Assembly: GCF_001949145.1 (NCBI RefSeq)
Contig: NW_019091416.1
Location: 1,655,132-1,719,131 of the forward strand
Length of the DNA: 64,000 nucleotides
DNA from: Acanthaster planci
Taxonomy: Eukaryota > Echinodermata > Asteroidea > Valvatida > Acanthasteridae
Direction of reading: 5' to 3'
Position numbers and translations under genes: made by a program
Part shown: piece by piece, positions 12,903-25,856 of the stretch
How positions within the stretch are numbered: the stretch's first letter is position 1
Layout: each line of letters starts with the position of its first letter
The notes under the pieces: model-generated
What the model saw: the letters and a program-made list of their open reading frames with translations, nothing else
What the model was told of the DNA's origin: nothing
The model's database searches: none

Positions 12903-13220
12903 GAATAAAATCTGGTACACTGAGTTATTTGATTGCATACAAACGTAACAATTTTAATTCCCCAGGCTAAAGATGCTGTTGCTATTCCTTGTGATTCGGG
13001 GCAAGCTTTTGCTTAGCAACCGCCATCTCTGGAATAGACTGGTTCCTTTGTGCCCTTCTTATCCATTGGGAATAGTGTATTGTTACAAGGTGTCTCTTAT
13101 GTAACTAAGCAAAAACTTGCCAGGAATCACGAGGTATAGCAACAGTGTTTTTTGTATGGAGAATTCATATTGTTACGTTTGTGTGCAATCAAATAACTCA
13201 AATGTATCAGATTTTATTGC
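12903..13220. mobile_element. Foldback element with about 118-bp inverted arms
   Basis: The left arm (12,903-13,021) and right arm (about 13,101-13,220) are inverted copies at roughly 80% identity. Shared blocks include AATAAAATCTG, GAGTTATTTGATTGCA, ACAAACGTAACAAT, TGTTGCTAT and TTTTGCTTAG. The spacer is about 80 bases. There is no coding content. It is most likely a non-autonomous DNA transposon (MITE/foldback). I could not define a target-site duplication. Confidence 0.75.
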
Positions 13221-15688
13221 ACTTTGACTTTGTTGTATTACATTTATCCCTCTGATCACGGCAGAGGGGCTTGGGAGTTTTCGAGATGGGGGCATTTATG
13301 ACCATGTGTGAGGCCTTGTCTGTCAGCTGGCGTGATTGTTATTTGTTGACGAGATAATCCTTTGATGGGGTGGGCGAATTAACTCTTAAGAGGGGGAGCC
13401 AAAGATGATTGACACAAAAATCATCAAAGGGCAGTTGAAATAACATAGTGTCTGGTTCACCTGAGAAAACTTGTACCAACATGTAACATTAACAAGGCAT
13501 TTCTAACTCATTAAAAGGTGTTGCAACCAAGTGCTTATTGTAACTATGTGTATATCATACACAGTATCATACACCTGTTCTATATGTTCATTTTAATTTA
13601 CATTTTACACCTGAGTTGTCACAGAGCAAATCAACAGTGGAATATACACCTTATCGTAAATGTGCACACTCTGTTGTCTTTGTGTGCTGTTGCTGTTCTC
13701 ATATATTTATGTATTTCAAAGGCAACAGGTACGGTACATGTACATGAACATTTAAGTACAGATTTTGGTTTAAAACGTTGTCTTTCACGCCAAAGTTTAC
13801 ATTTTTTGCCATCAGTGTTTCAAGGATTTGTGTAAAATATTTTTTCTCCACCCTTAATCCTATAATCCAAACAATTTGTTTCAAAGCCAGCTCAAACATC
13901 CCTCACTTATTTTGATCCTGAATCCTGTCTTATGAGACTGCATCAGCGACACGTTTTGAAGTTCACTGAGTTTCCATAATGCTCCTTCAATTTGCACGTG
14001 TCTTACTGCAAATTAAATGCTTAGCAGGTGTACAAATTGAATTTACCTCAAAGAAATAATAAACTCAGCCTTCTCCTTTGTGACAACCCGCTGCTCTGTA
14101 CATGTACGTCCGTAGTGACTGGTGTGCATACAGATAATTGCTTTTGCATTAATTGACAAAGGTCTGCTATCTTTGATTCATTCACATGTCAGAATTTGGA
14201 TGAGGTAGTACATCTTCTGGTACCGGTAGGCAATGTGTGTTATGCGTGGAGTCCTTGGACTTGATCCCTAAAGTGGACAGAGGCGGAATAAAAACATTGA
14301 TAGAAAAGTTTATTGTGCATACAAAAGATGGGATTAGAAAAAAAATGAAGGGGGTGGGGAAGGGTAACTTGTCCATGGACTGGTTACTCTGTAGTCATTT
14401 GTGTTTGAATACACACCAAAGGTGAAGCATTGTAACCAGCTGTACTAGGTCACATAACTTGGCTGCCTCCTTATCCACAGAGGGCTATTGTAGTTGTACT
14501 TCCACTACATGTAGCTTGATCTTGCTTTTGCTTGGGTGAATATTGTCTGTACCAGACACTTCTATCAACATTACTGGAACCATCATAAAGCTTTTTGGCA
14601 TGCAGATTTGCCGAGAGAGCAAAGACTTTTCTTTGCTGTGGACTGGCCCAGGTAGAGTTTGCTCTTCAGGTAATCTTATTAGATCGCTGGAGTCTATGAA
14701 ACATAAGCCCTAGTTTTTTGAGTCTTCATGAAATCAGGAGATGTCACTAAAGCAAAATTAGACAAGCAGCGAAGACGACAAGCTGAGTATTTTCTTGATT
14801 ACATGGTAAAGATATAGGGGGAAAGTGCATTGAGGTTAGTGTACTTTCATACATATACATGTAGTTATGTAAAATACAAATTACAGTTTGGTTTATGTAA
14901 GCATAATACCTGTCTTTGTGAGTACTATGCATCAGTTTAAATTTGCCAATGTCTTAAATAAACAAATGACCTTTATGTTCTTATGTGCAAGCTTCTAGAA
15001 ACTAGCCAGGAATGTGTGCATGTACAACTGTATGTTAGTGTGTTTACTTTGGATGCTATTCAAATACCTCGGTAATGTAAAAGTTTGGATAACTCTCCCA
15101 GCTATTTTCCCTCAGTTACGTTTATTGGATGATTGTAATCAGCACTCACCAGTAAGAATTACTGGAAGGTATTTTTGGACATATCTGGTGTTAAAAGCAC
15201 GCGCACAAATTAAGGTTAACTGTGCGTGAGCAAACTCTCGGGCTGCAGGCTCCCAGTTTGTTGTGGATGAAACAGCCTCTGACGGCGGCAGTCCATTAAA
15301 TGTCGGGGTCTTATTACCCCCCTGGTGGTCTCGTATGACTGGCTACCTTGTACCCGATCAAGAGGACAGTACCCAGTGTGGGGGCTGCTCTGTTGAAATG
15401 CGATCTCAACTCTACCCCCTTAAGATATAGATTGTTCATGGCTGCAGATTACATTGTGCATCTTATACACACATACAGCTGTAGCGTACACACATGCTGA
15501 CTGTCAAGAGAACAATATAAAGATCAAGCAAGAGTTGCTGGTTATGTTACATGTATTATCACTCCGTGCACATCGCAGTTTGCAGCAGAATATGAAATTG
15601 AAAGCTCAACTACATGTAATTCAATGTTTGGAAAGATACAATGTGCGTTAGTTTCATATGTTGGATTGGCATCAATTACTTTTCACTG
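13221..15688. other. Non-coding intergenic
   Basis: I found no recognisable gene or RNA. The block at about 15,239-15,431 is less AT-rich and stays open in one frame for about 60 codons after a CAG, ending at TAG, but the translation matches no family I know. Confidence 0.5.
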
Positions 15689-16142
15689 TAGGGTATTCAC
15701 TCTTCGAATATTCGACCTTCAATTTGAGTGACACCGACCAGCAGATTGTTGATGAACAGACAATACTATATACAAAATCAGTTGCAATAACGCACACAAT
15801 TGTACATTATAATCAGTACGATAGCTTCTCATTCTCGGAGTACGAGTATCTCCAGCCGTGATTTAGCAAGTTTTAGCAGATGGACAATACTTCCTGCCCT
15901 GTTTAAAATTTCTGTTCCTTTTAAATTTTTAATTACTTTTGAATCATCGTAAGATACATTATTTTGTCACTTTTCATGTAAATCTGCTTGAAACAAGCCT
16001 CCATAGTGCGATTTTTCTCGTTTAAAACAAAAGAAATTCTCCCTTCTTTTTCATGAGTTTTGCATTTGAATATTCCAATTTGGAAAATAAGGTTTGAATA
16101 TTTGATAAACGATTGAATATTAGGATATTTAGCACAGCCCTA
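15689..16142. mobile_element. Candidate hAT-like non-autonomous element
   Basis: The right end reads (reverse complement) TAGGGCTGTGCTAAATAT and the left end TAGGGTATTCACTCTTCG. Both carry AATATTCGA-type words just inside. Flanking octamers TTTCACTG and ATTCCCTG agree at 6 of 8 positions, as for a decayed 8-bp hAT target duplication. No transposase remains. The left terminus is weak. Confidence 0.4.
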
Positions 16143-18116
16143 ATTCCCTGCGTTCAACATGAAGTTGTTTGCTTTTTTGTACCCCAGTGCTGTGAATCTT
16201 AAGACATACTAGGAGTTGGAAGAAAAGTGACTGAAAATGTGCACGTTTCAAGGAACAAATTCCCTGGCCTCCTTGCCTTTCAACTTTTCTCCCAGTTCGT
16301 ACCCCCTCCCCCAATCCCCATGCATGGCCCAATGCCTTTACCCTCCTCCAAAGGATCATCTGAGATCATTGGCACTGACACACTGGTTTTCATTGACTGC
16401 GGTATCAAACTCCTAAAGAATGCTGGGTCACATTTTGTGAATGGCGGCGTGACGTCAAAGCATCTCTCAGGGCTGAGCAGAAGGCAGTACCCCCCCCCCA
16501 AAGATCTGCACTGCTGGTCTCAAATACTCTTCCCCAGACCCAGAAGGCAAGATCAAAGATGAGCACTGATAAATGACTTTATAATTGAGGCATGATCCGA
16601 AAATGATACCCTAATATGTAGCAATTCTACCCCAGCTCTGCCTTGGGCAGGATCACTGGATTCCTTGCCCTGTTGTCTTGACAAGGATCAAGTTGTCCTT
16701 TCAACAGCAGTTGTCTACAGTTTCAAGTTCTGTACAATCCTCAGGCACACCATGTGGGAGTGCAGGATCGTTTCCTGCTCACGAGTTGTTTATCTTGATT
16801 CACCATATCTTTCCCCCCCCCCAATCCCAGTTATTTGTTGATTTTATTTATTTCAACATGTTTACAGGAGGCCTGTTTATTTATCTGGATCTTGATCAGT
16901 GATCCCAGAGCTCATTTGCGCTATCCATTACGTAGGTTTTGGAGTCAGAGTGGGGGGGGGAGTTGACTTTTCAAGTGTTGGGATTTTGAGAAAACCAACA
17001 AACCTTTTTCCCATTGGGAGTATGTGCCTGGTTCATGTACTTCACACATACACATGTATTGAAAATGGGCTGAATTTGTGACGTCAAGGACAAATATTGA
17101 TGATGCCAATTCTCCGAATACATTTCAAATTCCTTGAATTTTTCTCACTGCAAATATTTCAGGATGTATCAGATTTGCTAAACATTTATGTTCGTGGGAA
17201 CTGTAACTGTGAATCAAGCTCCTGGTATTCATTTGTTTGCAGAGTAACTCCCTCAAAATATGCTGTGTGTATTTATCTGTCTCGGATTTAATGCACTGTG
17301 CTTACTTCACGCAAGTACAACTTGTATTAAAGTGTCAATCGATCTGTTTCTTGAAAGAGATCAGTTAGACACCGGCACATCAGCCTGTGTGTACAGCCAA
17401 ACTTATTTTTGAAGTGAGCTAATCAGTAGTGTGATTGGTGCTTACGATCAGCAGGCAATTCTCTGCTCACCGTAAACCGAGCCCTAGAAATGGGGGGTCC
17501 TAACGTCCTTTGGAGTTTAGACTTTTGTGTTTTGTTCTTCAAAAGTGTTCTTCAGTTGGATTTGGAACCCTGCTGAGTAGTAACGGAGCCATCTCAAAAC
17601 CTGAAAACACGAGGTGAAAACATGCACACCTGCACAAAAGTATGCAAAATATATTTTGTAACTTTAAGTAAATCACATCAGACTGAGTGGGTGATAATTT
17701 ATCAGTAAGGAGCCATATGTACATTGTACAATGTACTAGTGGAGTACTGTGGGTTGAACCACAGAACGAGGACCCAGGTACTGCCATTGTGTGTAACACC
17801 AATGTTTGAGCTGATCACAGGAACAACCCCCGGTCGGTCGTCTAGAGTTCATAGCCCCACAAACCCTAGTGAAGGGGAAAAGGAGGCAAATTGGCTTCCC
17901 TAGGCCTCCCTATTTGTTCAGGATACTGTTGTCATTGTGTCAAGCTGGTACATGTAAAAGTGGTTTTAGAGTGATTTCTGGATCACATTTTGACATCAAT
18001 CATTGGTGAAGTGTGGAATGTTGGTGAAATGGGTCTCAGTGCCAACACTCATTCCTCCTTTCAAACCTCTTGCCTGTAACTGTTACCATAACCACCTACA
18101 ACCTCTCACAACCTAC
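16143..18116. other. Non-coding intergenic
   Basis: I see no gene. The stretch holds C-rich and G-rich homopolymers (about 16,490, 16,815 and 16,951) and scattered ACATGTA words. Confidence 0.5.
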
Positions 18117-18573
18117 GGTCAAGTTCGGGTGGTTTGTTCTTGAACAGCTTAATTTGTCGTTTTTGGGTTGGCTGCTCAAATGTTGGGAACGTACAATTGG
18201 TCATCGCTGGTAGTTAGTGACAAGCAACATGGCGGCGTCCATATCGTAGTAAACTATTCGAGAGTTAATGCTTGGACAACTGGGCTGAATTCTTTTCTAT
18301 TCAAACAGGAACATTCACTTCTGTGATGTGAAAAATAATTAATGTTAATTTTGTAAAACTTTCTATCGTCTCCAACTTTGTAAACCATCTCTCTATTTTT
18401 TGCAGCTGTTCAAAAATCAAAATCTCACGAGTTTTTCCGTGTGCTCCTATAAAACCCTGAGGAGGAGGTGGTGTGTGATCCTGTTCCGAGAACAGTGTTC
18501 TTGAGTCGTGTTCCCGCCGTTTGAGCGCGAGAACAAGAAACCCGTGTCAAGAACACGTCGCCCGAACTCGACC
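18117..18573. mobile_element. Non-autonomous element with about 27-bp imperfect terminal inverted repeats
   Basis: The left end is GGTCAAGTTCGGGTGG and the right end (reverse complement) GGTCGAGTTCGGGCGA. Each is followed by GTTCTTGA; about 22 of 27 positions agree. Further GTTCTTGA/TCAAGAAC words lie inside the right end. The element is 457 bp and non-coding. Flanking TAC on both sides may be a 3-bp duplication. The superfamily is uncertain. Confidence 0.6.
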
Positions 18574-21500
18574 TACATGTACAACCCCCAACCCATCTCA
18601 GATGTCTGCAAGAACTCCTTTTCTGTCACATACATGTACTGACAACCTCTTCCTCACCCTTTTCCAAATTAACCCTCACCAATGCTCGGCCTCGGCCTGA
18701 GAGTTCCTGTGCGTCATTCAGTCCTCTTATTTCTTAATCCTCTTACATTGTAAATTCCTCCAGTAAACTCGATGCCAAGTGGCCCAAGTTGGAATCATTC
18801 ATGGCGGCCAATTCATTTTGTATTCCTCGTGTGTAGAGTCAATTAGTAATCATGGCAAACTGAAGTGCTTCCCTAATAATTAAGACAACTGTGCTGTGGG
18901 CACAAAGTTTGCAATCAATTGTACCATCTGTCATTTTGTAATTTGTTCAACATCACAGAGTTCAGAAACAGAGGACAACTGCGTTGATGTAATTAGGCTG
19001 TAACCGCAGGTACATGTACATGTACAGGTGTATCAGCCTTGGTTCAAGAACAAAACAAGGCATTTGTTTCCATCGAAGAAAGATGAATGATCCGAAGTTG
19101 ACATAAAGCCAGAGGAAAACTTTGTTGGCTTTGTTTTTGTAACATGGAAATTTTGAGTTCTGTGAATTGTTAAATGATCATTCATTTCATCCTTTCATGT
19201 CCATGTACATGTAATGAGATTGTTATAAAATGATGCGCATGTGTGTATTTTTCCCCTCTTTGTAGGAGCCGCCAGCTCCTGTTTGTCATTTGGTAGTGGA
19301 TGTGGAAAGACTGCCTTAATTAATCCTTGAAAAGTTATGTCCCTCCATTAATTATCAATTAAAATCTGATTTAATGAGCAAGTTGTAAAGGGCAAAGTCA
19401 GCTTACATGTGAACATATGTATGGAGAGCTTTCCAGGATAACTTATTGCCTGGGTACGTTTGTGTTCATGAATGTATCCATAAATAGCGTTTTAAACTTA
19501 AGGTTGCCATCGCAGTCATGGATATTTTTTGGGGGTGTTCAAGCATTGTCTTATCGCTGTCAGATGATCTCTGTTGTCACCAGGTAATCTGTTGTTGAGA
19601 TGAGCATGCAGCAAGCGGATATGAGTCAATAAACGGAGCGGAGCTGAGTCACTGATTACGTTGAAGTTTTTGAAATTGAGCACAGTCTATTCACCTCTCT
19701 CATCCCGTGGGAAGGATTAAAGGCTCTCCCTTCACATCTGAACTGCAACTTCACTCCTTCAAATCCCTGTTACCATAGAAACCTCTATGCCCGTTGGCAT
19801 GTGTCCCTTCATCTAGTACGTGACCCATGTCCCACTTAAAATTACATTGTAATTGTTACAATCTACTGAAGTTGAAGGTCTGCACGTTTGTACCTTTTAA
19901 AACTGTAAAAAGAATTTGTGGCATGGGCTTGCCTGTTACTTCAAAGAGGATGTTTTTGTAAGACTGTTTTAGGTGCAACCCTAGTCGGTGGCTGATTTAG
20001 TAGGAATTTCCCTGGAGATTGAAAGAGATAGTGCTCCATAGAAATGCTGTCTGAAGTCCATATCAAGCACTTGCGTGGCTGTTTACCTTGACTTCTGAAG
20101 GAGAAAGCTGTATAAAGTTGCCAGCTTGAGATGAGGACCGGAAAGAATTTCTTGAGGGCACGGTCCATTGCCAGGTTCTTGAGATCCTTTAAGGGATGGG
20201 ATTTAGACCCAGGTCAAGTTTCTAATGGACCCTGCATATGACCTGAACTTCTGCACTGTACATCCCATGAGGGCTGTAGATACATAGGAGGGTACTGCCT
20301 AAAAACTTGAAAGTGCACTCACATTTTTTTTCTTGTTTAGGTGTCCTTAAAATAAGAATGAATTTGAATGAAATTGACAAAATACAGAAAAAAGAATCCA
20401 AGTCAGTCAATCATTGCTAATCCATTTTACATGAATACATCATAATTTATACATCAGATACTAGTGTTTTTTTTCCCTCTGTTACAAAATGGGCAAGTGA
20501 TGTCCAAGATTGGAAGCTCGTTTGAAATTCATCTACTACCCAATATTCACCTGGAGGGCATTTTATATTTGTGTCAAAAAAGAGGGAAAAATCTAGCCGA
20601 ACATTAACGCTTCGACAAACTAGCCAGTAAATAAACTTCTTCCTTCATTTAGTCATATATTGTACATGCTGAATGCACAGCATCCCCTCTTCATGTATCT
20701 GCTCTTAGTGTAACATGTACAAGAAGCATGCAGCATCTCGATGGGCCACTGCCAAACATTGTGAAGTGTTTGCTTGGACCATCAAAGTGCATCACAAGCC
20801 TTTAGTACTGGCCTGGAGTTCTCAAAGTAGAGGGGCAGGGGTGTGTTGGGACAAACATTGAGACAAAAGGATGCTCCCTCGGCCTGGGCAGTTGAGAGCT
20901 GTGCAAATAGCTAACTGGACAACAGATGGTCCCTAAACAAAAGGAGACGATAAAGATACTCTGGAAATGAAAGAACTTGGTTTGACAGAAACGTGTGAAG
21001 GTTTCAAGGCCACCATAAAAGGTTCTCTTATTTATCTAATTGAAGTTACAATGCATGTCTCATGTAACAACTGAGAAATATGAACAAGAAGAATTGGAAG
21101 TTGGCTAATTGGGAGATGCAGTTGTATGAAATAAAAGAATGTAGCGTTTATGTTGCTCTTGCATGTTTTTGCTGGGTCTTGCTAGTCTAATACAGTGTTT
21201 GTGGTGAAAATCTCGCCACTTCTGCGGCTAGTATTAGGGGTGCATTATGCTCATCAGTAAAATAGTAATGATTCTTGTGCTGATATTGTTCTGTGGCATA
21301 CATGAGTTCTTTTATTCAAATGTAATGTCTAAAATGGGTGGGTTCTCTAGTGTCGCTATCAATTTGAATGTGACTTTGATACAATACAACAATAAGTTTT
21401 TCATTGAAAATTCACAATTTGGTCCAAATTCCTTTTAAAGTAAATTTTCCGTTATATTTATGATATAACCCCCTGTTGTACTTTAGAGGAACAACAATAT

Positions 21501-21862
21501 CAACCAAACTATTTATTTTTCCTGATGTTAGTGGCTTTTTAAAACGTAATTACACTTCCCTGGAAGTTTAATGTATTTTTTGTACACACATACCGGTTTA
21601 TTGTTAACTATACAAATTTCGTGCAGTTCATCGCATATAATGTTTTAGATACGTGTATGCTGCCTGGCAAAGATTATTATTCACTGCCTGTCATACATAT
21701 GATTGTCTGAAATGTTTACTGAATGGTTAAAAGTTCATACAGTGTAAGGTTTGGTGAATATCTTCCAAATTATTCAGAGATCGTTTACAGTGGTTTTCTG
21801 GGGATGAAATGGAATGAACTACGACAGTGTTGCAGCTTCAACAATGGTGTCTGTTGAAACTC
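18574..21862. other. Non-coding intergenic
   Basis: I recognise no gene, RNA or large repeat. Apart from an ACATGTACATGTACA cluster at about 19,012-19,026, palindromic words are rarer than before. Confidence 0.5.
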
Positions 21863-21952
21863 AATAGACCGATTGTGCCCACTAAATCATGTGACCTATA
21901 GTGGGCATCAACCCCATAGGTTACGTGACTTACCAGGCGCAATCGGTCTATT
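21863..21952. mobile_element. 90-bp hairpin element
   Basis: The ends AATAGACCGATTGTGCCC and GGCGCAATCGGTCTATT are inverted copies. Complementarity continues inward with mismatches (CATGTGACCTATAG against CCATAGGTTACGTG), giving about 43-bp arms. It is non-coding and probably a small MITE. Confidence 0.7.
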
Positions 21953-23143
21953 ATAATGCATGTGGAGAAAATGCTTTGGTTTGAAGCCATAAGTCTATTG
22001 CATCGTGCCTGTCAATGTGAGGTGCAACCTCAGTTTAATAAATCTGTAAACATGTTTATATGATGTCATGGTACGACCTGTATGTATGGGGCAGCTTGTT
22101 GATGTGGAGATGTCCTTGGATTCTCACAATTCCTAAAAGTGCTCTCTTCCAAGAATTTCCAATATACGGTCCCTCTTGACTCAACAATCTTACAAAACCT
22201 TGCTATCCAATTCTATTTTTCTTTTATGAATTATGGCATGACAAGGATTTTCTGCCTCTGAGGAGCATAAATTGTTGAAAGTTTTAAACATTGCTTTGCG
22301 GGACAATATTTTCAAAATCTTTGCCAATTCCTTGGAAATCATCCAGTTTGAAGGAGACCAGTAGCAGGCTGTGCTGTAGTTGAGTACTTTTGAGCACCAA
22401 GGTCCTCTGCCAAATACTGAACTGGGTACAAGAAGGACTAGAGCTGGAGTACCAGTACATAAGTATTTGAAGGTACCGTAAATGCACCAAGGTACATGTA
22501 ATATTACAAACTACGTGTAAATGGAAGACTTCAGACACTCCGAGTTTTGTAAAATTTATGTTTTAGAGAGAAAAGTACTTGGCCGTTAACTTGGTGCTCG
22601 AAAAGTACTCTCTCAGGTGTAAATCGTATATGTACTTTATTTTCCCAGTCCATGAAGCCCCCCAACACATAAAAATTACTGCTTTTACATGGACCTTGTA
22701 CCTTCCTCTGCTTATAAAATCCCCGCAGAAATTATCTGATGGATTTTGAAGGATCAGGGGGTGATTTTAGGATGCAGATCATTCAGTTTACTGCTGTACA
22801 ATAAATGAAGAGTTTGGATGCAGAAATGGATACAGAAACAGAAATCAATGAGTTTTATTTTGTTTTGTTTTTGTTTTGTTTTTTTAGAAAACGCCTGTTA
22901 CTTTGTGCACAAAAGCTTTGAAAAGTTTAATATAAGAAGTCAAATTGTTGAGAAAAATAGGTAGACTATTTTACGTTTATGTAAAATTTAGCTGTGAATG
23001 GCTTTTTCTGGCTAACTTCTTCAAATAGTTTCATGCATGTAGCCAGTGTGCAGGCGTGCCATATATAGTGTGGACCTCTGCACAATAGAAGTTCACATAA
23101 TGTAGGGTGCAATGGCATAGTGTGTGCCAGTGTGTGTATACAT

Positions 23144-23383
23144 GGGTGGTTCCAGAAATTAGGGGTCCATTTTTTTTGTCCCTGTCACATCTGACATATG
23201 ATTTTGTAAGTTCAGAACACATTTTCCAACTTCCAGAAGTGATACATGCAAGTCACCTGCCAAACAAAAAGTAATAGTTTGAAATCAATTCCGGTGATAT
23301 TTCCATATCAAACGGCAAATGCCAGATGTAACAGGAACACAAAAATGTCACACTTTTATACCCCTAATTTCTGGAATTACATG
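23144..23383 (-). mobile_element. MITE family, copy A
   Basis: This is about 240 bp and is an inverted copy of 25,610-25,856 at roughly 80% identity across its whole length. The ends are TTCCAGAAATTAGGGGT and its complement. Its right terminus is degraded (last bases ATG instead of CCC). There is no coding content. Confidence 0.85.
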
Positions 23384-23793
23384 TACCTACATGTATATGT
23401 AATACATATACACCTGCACTTGGACTTCAGTTTTACAGGTGGTTTTTGTTGGCAGATATGTATATGTGCACTGTGATTGTTTTTATTTTGGCAATGAGAA
23501 TGCGGTATCTTAATAATATTTTCCACATGGACTTGTGGAATACTGGCATAAATCTTCATTTTAGAGAAAAAAGAGTGTGACTGGTTTACAGTCCGTTGGT
23601 TTTTTTTTTTGTTCAATTCTTATTCCATCCCATCCCCCCATTCTCACTGGTGCCCACACCCACTCTTCTCCCATTGCTCTCCATTCCTGCTTGCTGATTT
23701 TTAGTGACAGAGGAATCTTGGAGGCATACCGGTACAATTCAAGTTTGAATGTATACCAATTTGTTTGTTTCTTTGTCCCCATTTCTTGTTCAG

Positions 23794-24035
23794 GTTCAGG
23801 ACAAGTTCAGACGCTGGTTGTTGTCATACCAGAGGAGACAGACATTCTGGATGGCACCGGCACTCTCTCTTGGGATAGCCTGTCCTTTTGCCTGCCAGAG
23901 TTCGGGGCTTTGGAGACGGCACTACCCTACATGGCTTGTCATTCTGCCCCGGGGGACATCCGAAAGACTTGTAAAATATGCCACGGTGGTGGACCGAGAG
24001 TGATCACTCCACCTGACTTTTCTCGTAAATTTTGA
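23794..24035 (+). CDS. Candidate terminal coding exon, unrecognised
   Basis: A good 3' splice site (T/C-rich tract ending TTGTTCAG at 23,793) is followed by a moderately GC-rich block open in two frames. One frame runs to TGA at 24,033-24,035 and contains TLVVVIPEETDILDG and a CKICHGGGP stretch. The other ends at TGA at 24,001-24,003 and contains DKFRRWLLSYQRRQTFW. I recognise neither and see no upstream exon to pair with it. It could be the end of an unseen plus-strand gene or chance. Treat it as a hypothesis only. Confidence 0.25.
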
Positions 24036-25609
24036 TAAGTCTGAGGAGTTAAAGCGTTTCATTGCAACAGAGGGAATCCATGAGAATCTAGCTTTCACAT
24101 CTTAACCCAGGTGTGGCCATGTGTATCGCTTTTGATTATTGCCTTAATGTGGACAGATGTGAGGCAAAGTGGACATTTGTTTGGAGCTTAAATCATGCTT
24201 GTAAAGATGCCCCTTCATTGTTACCGTTCCTGTTTTAGAATTGCAATGTTTACTGTTAAGTCATGAGATCCCCATGTAGTGCTACCCATAAATGGGTGGT
24301 GTGTACATGTAAGTTCCCGAAGTGCTGTGCCAACTTGCTAAGCACCTGTGCCAAGCGTGAATTTGCAAAGCCCTGATAGCCAGCTAAAATGTGATTTGAT
24401 ACATGGATGAGACGTGACTTTTTCAGTCAGTCGATTTTCACAAAAGCCTTTATATTCACTGAACAATATTCACCTTTATGTATTGCTGCAATGTTGTTAT
24501 GTACCGCAGCAACATTGTCCGATTTGGCCTGGGTTTGGCACTGTACCAGGGAATGGGTAACGGCAGAAGGTTCCACCTGCTGATACCAGACACACCAGTG
24601 ATTTTGCATAAACAGCAGCTGTGCAAAGTAGAAAACCCGACTCTCCCAAAGACTGAAGAGCCTCATAAATGTTGGACTCTTGTGTGGACAAATACGCGTC
24701 CGTGTACTTGCCGAGCAAATTTTCCTGCATGTGTGTAAATTATTGACATCAACTCCAAAGAGATATTTAAGCAAGTTCTCATGTCATTAGTAGAAGTATG
24801 GATTAATAATTCTGATAATAATTAGAACCTATAAAAAAAAATGAAACTAATCTCAGTGCTAGTAATGATCTCAGTAGGTATATTTTTGAGTTTTTCTGAA
24901 TAATGGACAAGTTACATATATACCAGGATTTGAGTCTCCCTCAGCTGTCTGATTTCAGGCTTTTTTCCCCATTACTGGCACCATGTATTGGTTTGAACTT
25001 TTCTATTTTACCTGAACTTTCTAGGAAAAATGTCAGCACCTATGTTCATGACATAATTGATGTGTAATCCTAGGCATGGGAAAGGGAAATTGGAGGACAC
25101 AGGTAATTTTTTTTATTATGTACAGCACATGTTAAAAAAAAAAGGTCATTTGGGCACATGAGAGATGTCAAGTTTGAACAAAATTGGCCTTTCTAGAGAA
25201 ACGCTGTCAAAAGTGTGGTAATTCTTGTTAATTATCAATTCAAAGTTAAGGTTTAAAATGGAATGGATTGCCAACAGTGCTTCTGACTGCATCCTGAGAA
25301 TGAACATCTGGGCAGTGATATTGTGTTCTGGCATCAAATGCAGGAGTTGCTGGTCATTGCTGTGTGTTGCTTGATAACGATATCGGCCGCCGACAGTAAT
25401 CCCTTTAATGGGAAGTATTTGGCCATTTGAACTCATGCGTACGTAACCCACCCAGCTTTTTTTAATCTCGCTAAAACCGTCACAACTTTAACCCTCTGTT
25501 GTCTGCTTTCCAATTACCACAATTTCTAAATTGGTGCTCCAAAATACTTTCCCCTTACCTAAATTACCAGTAATGTGGAGACATGTCTACAGAGTGAATT
25601 GTTGTTTAT

Positions 25610-25856
25610 GGGTAATTCCAGAAATTAGGGGTCCAAAAGTGTGACATTTTTGTGTCCCTGTTAAATCTGACTTTGGTTATTTGACATGGAAATATCACCT
25701 AAATTGGTTTCAAACTATTACGATTTGTTTGGCAGGTAATTCGCATTAATTCATCACTCTTGGAAATGAGAAAATTTGTTCTGAACTTCCAAAATCAAAT
25801 ATCAGATGTGACAGGGACACTGAAAATAAATGGACCCCTAATTTCTGGAATTACCC
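25610..25856 (+). mobile_element. MITE family, copy B, with 26-bp perfect terminal inverted repeats
   Basis: This copy is 247 bp and begins GGGTAATTCCAGAAATTAGG. The first 26 bases are exactly the reverse complement of the last 26. TTAT lies immediately outside both ends, a likely 4-bp target duplication. Copy A, 2.2 kb away, is in the opposite orientation. There is no open frame of note. It is a non-autonomous DNA transposon; I do not recognise the superfamily. Confidence 0.88.

Noticed and set aside
14196-14210. let-7-like TGAGGTAGT (also near 1,753)
   Set aside because: Only the seed region matches; no complementary arm to form a precursor hairpin.
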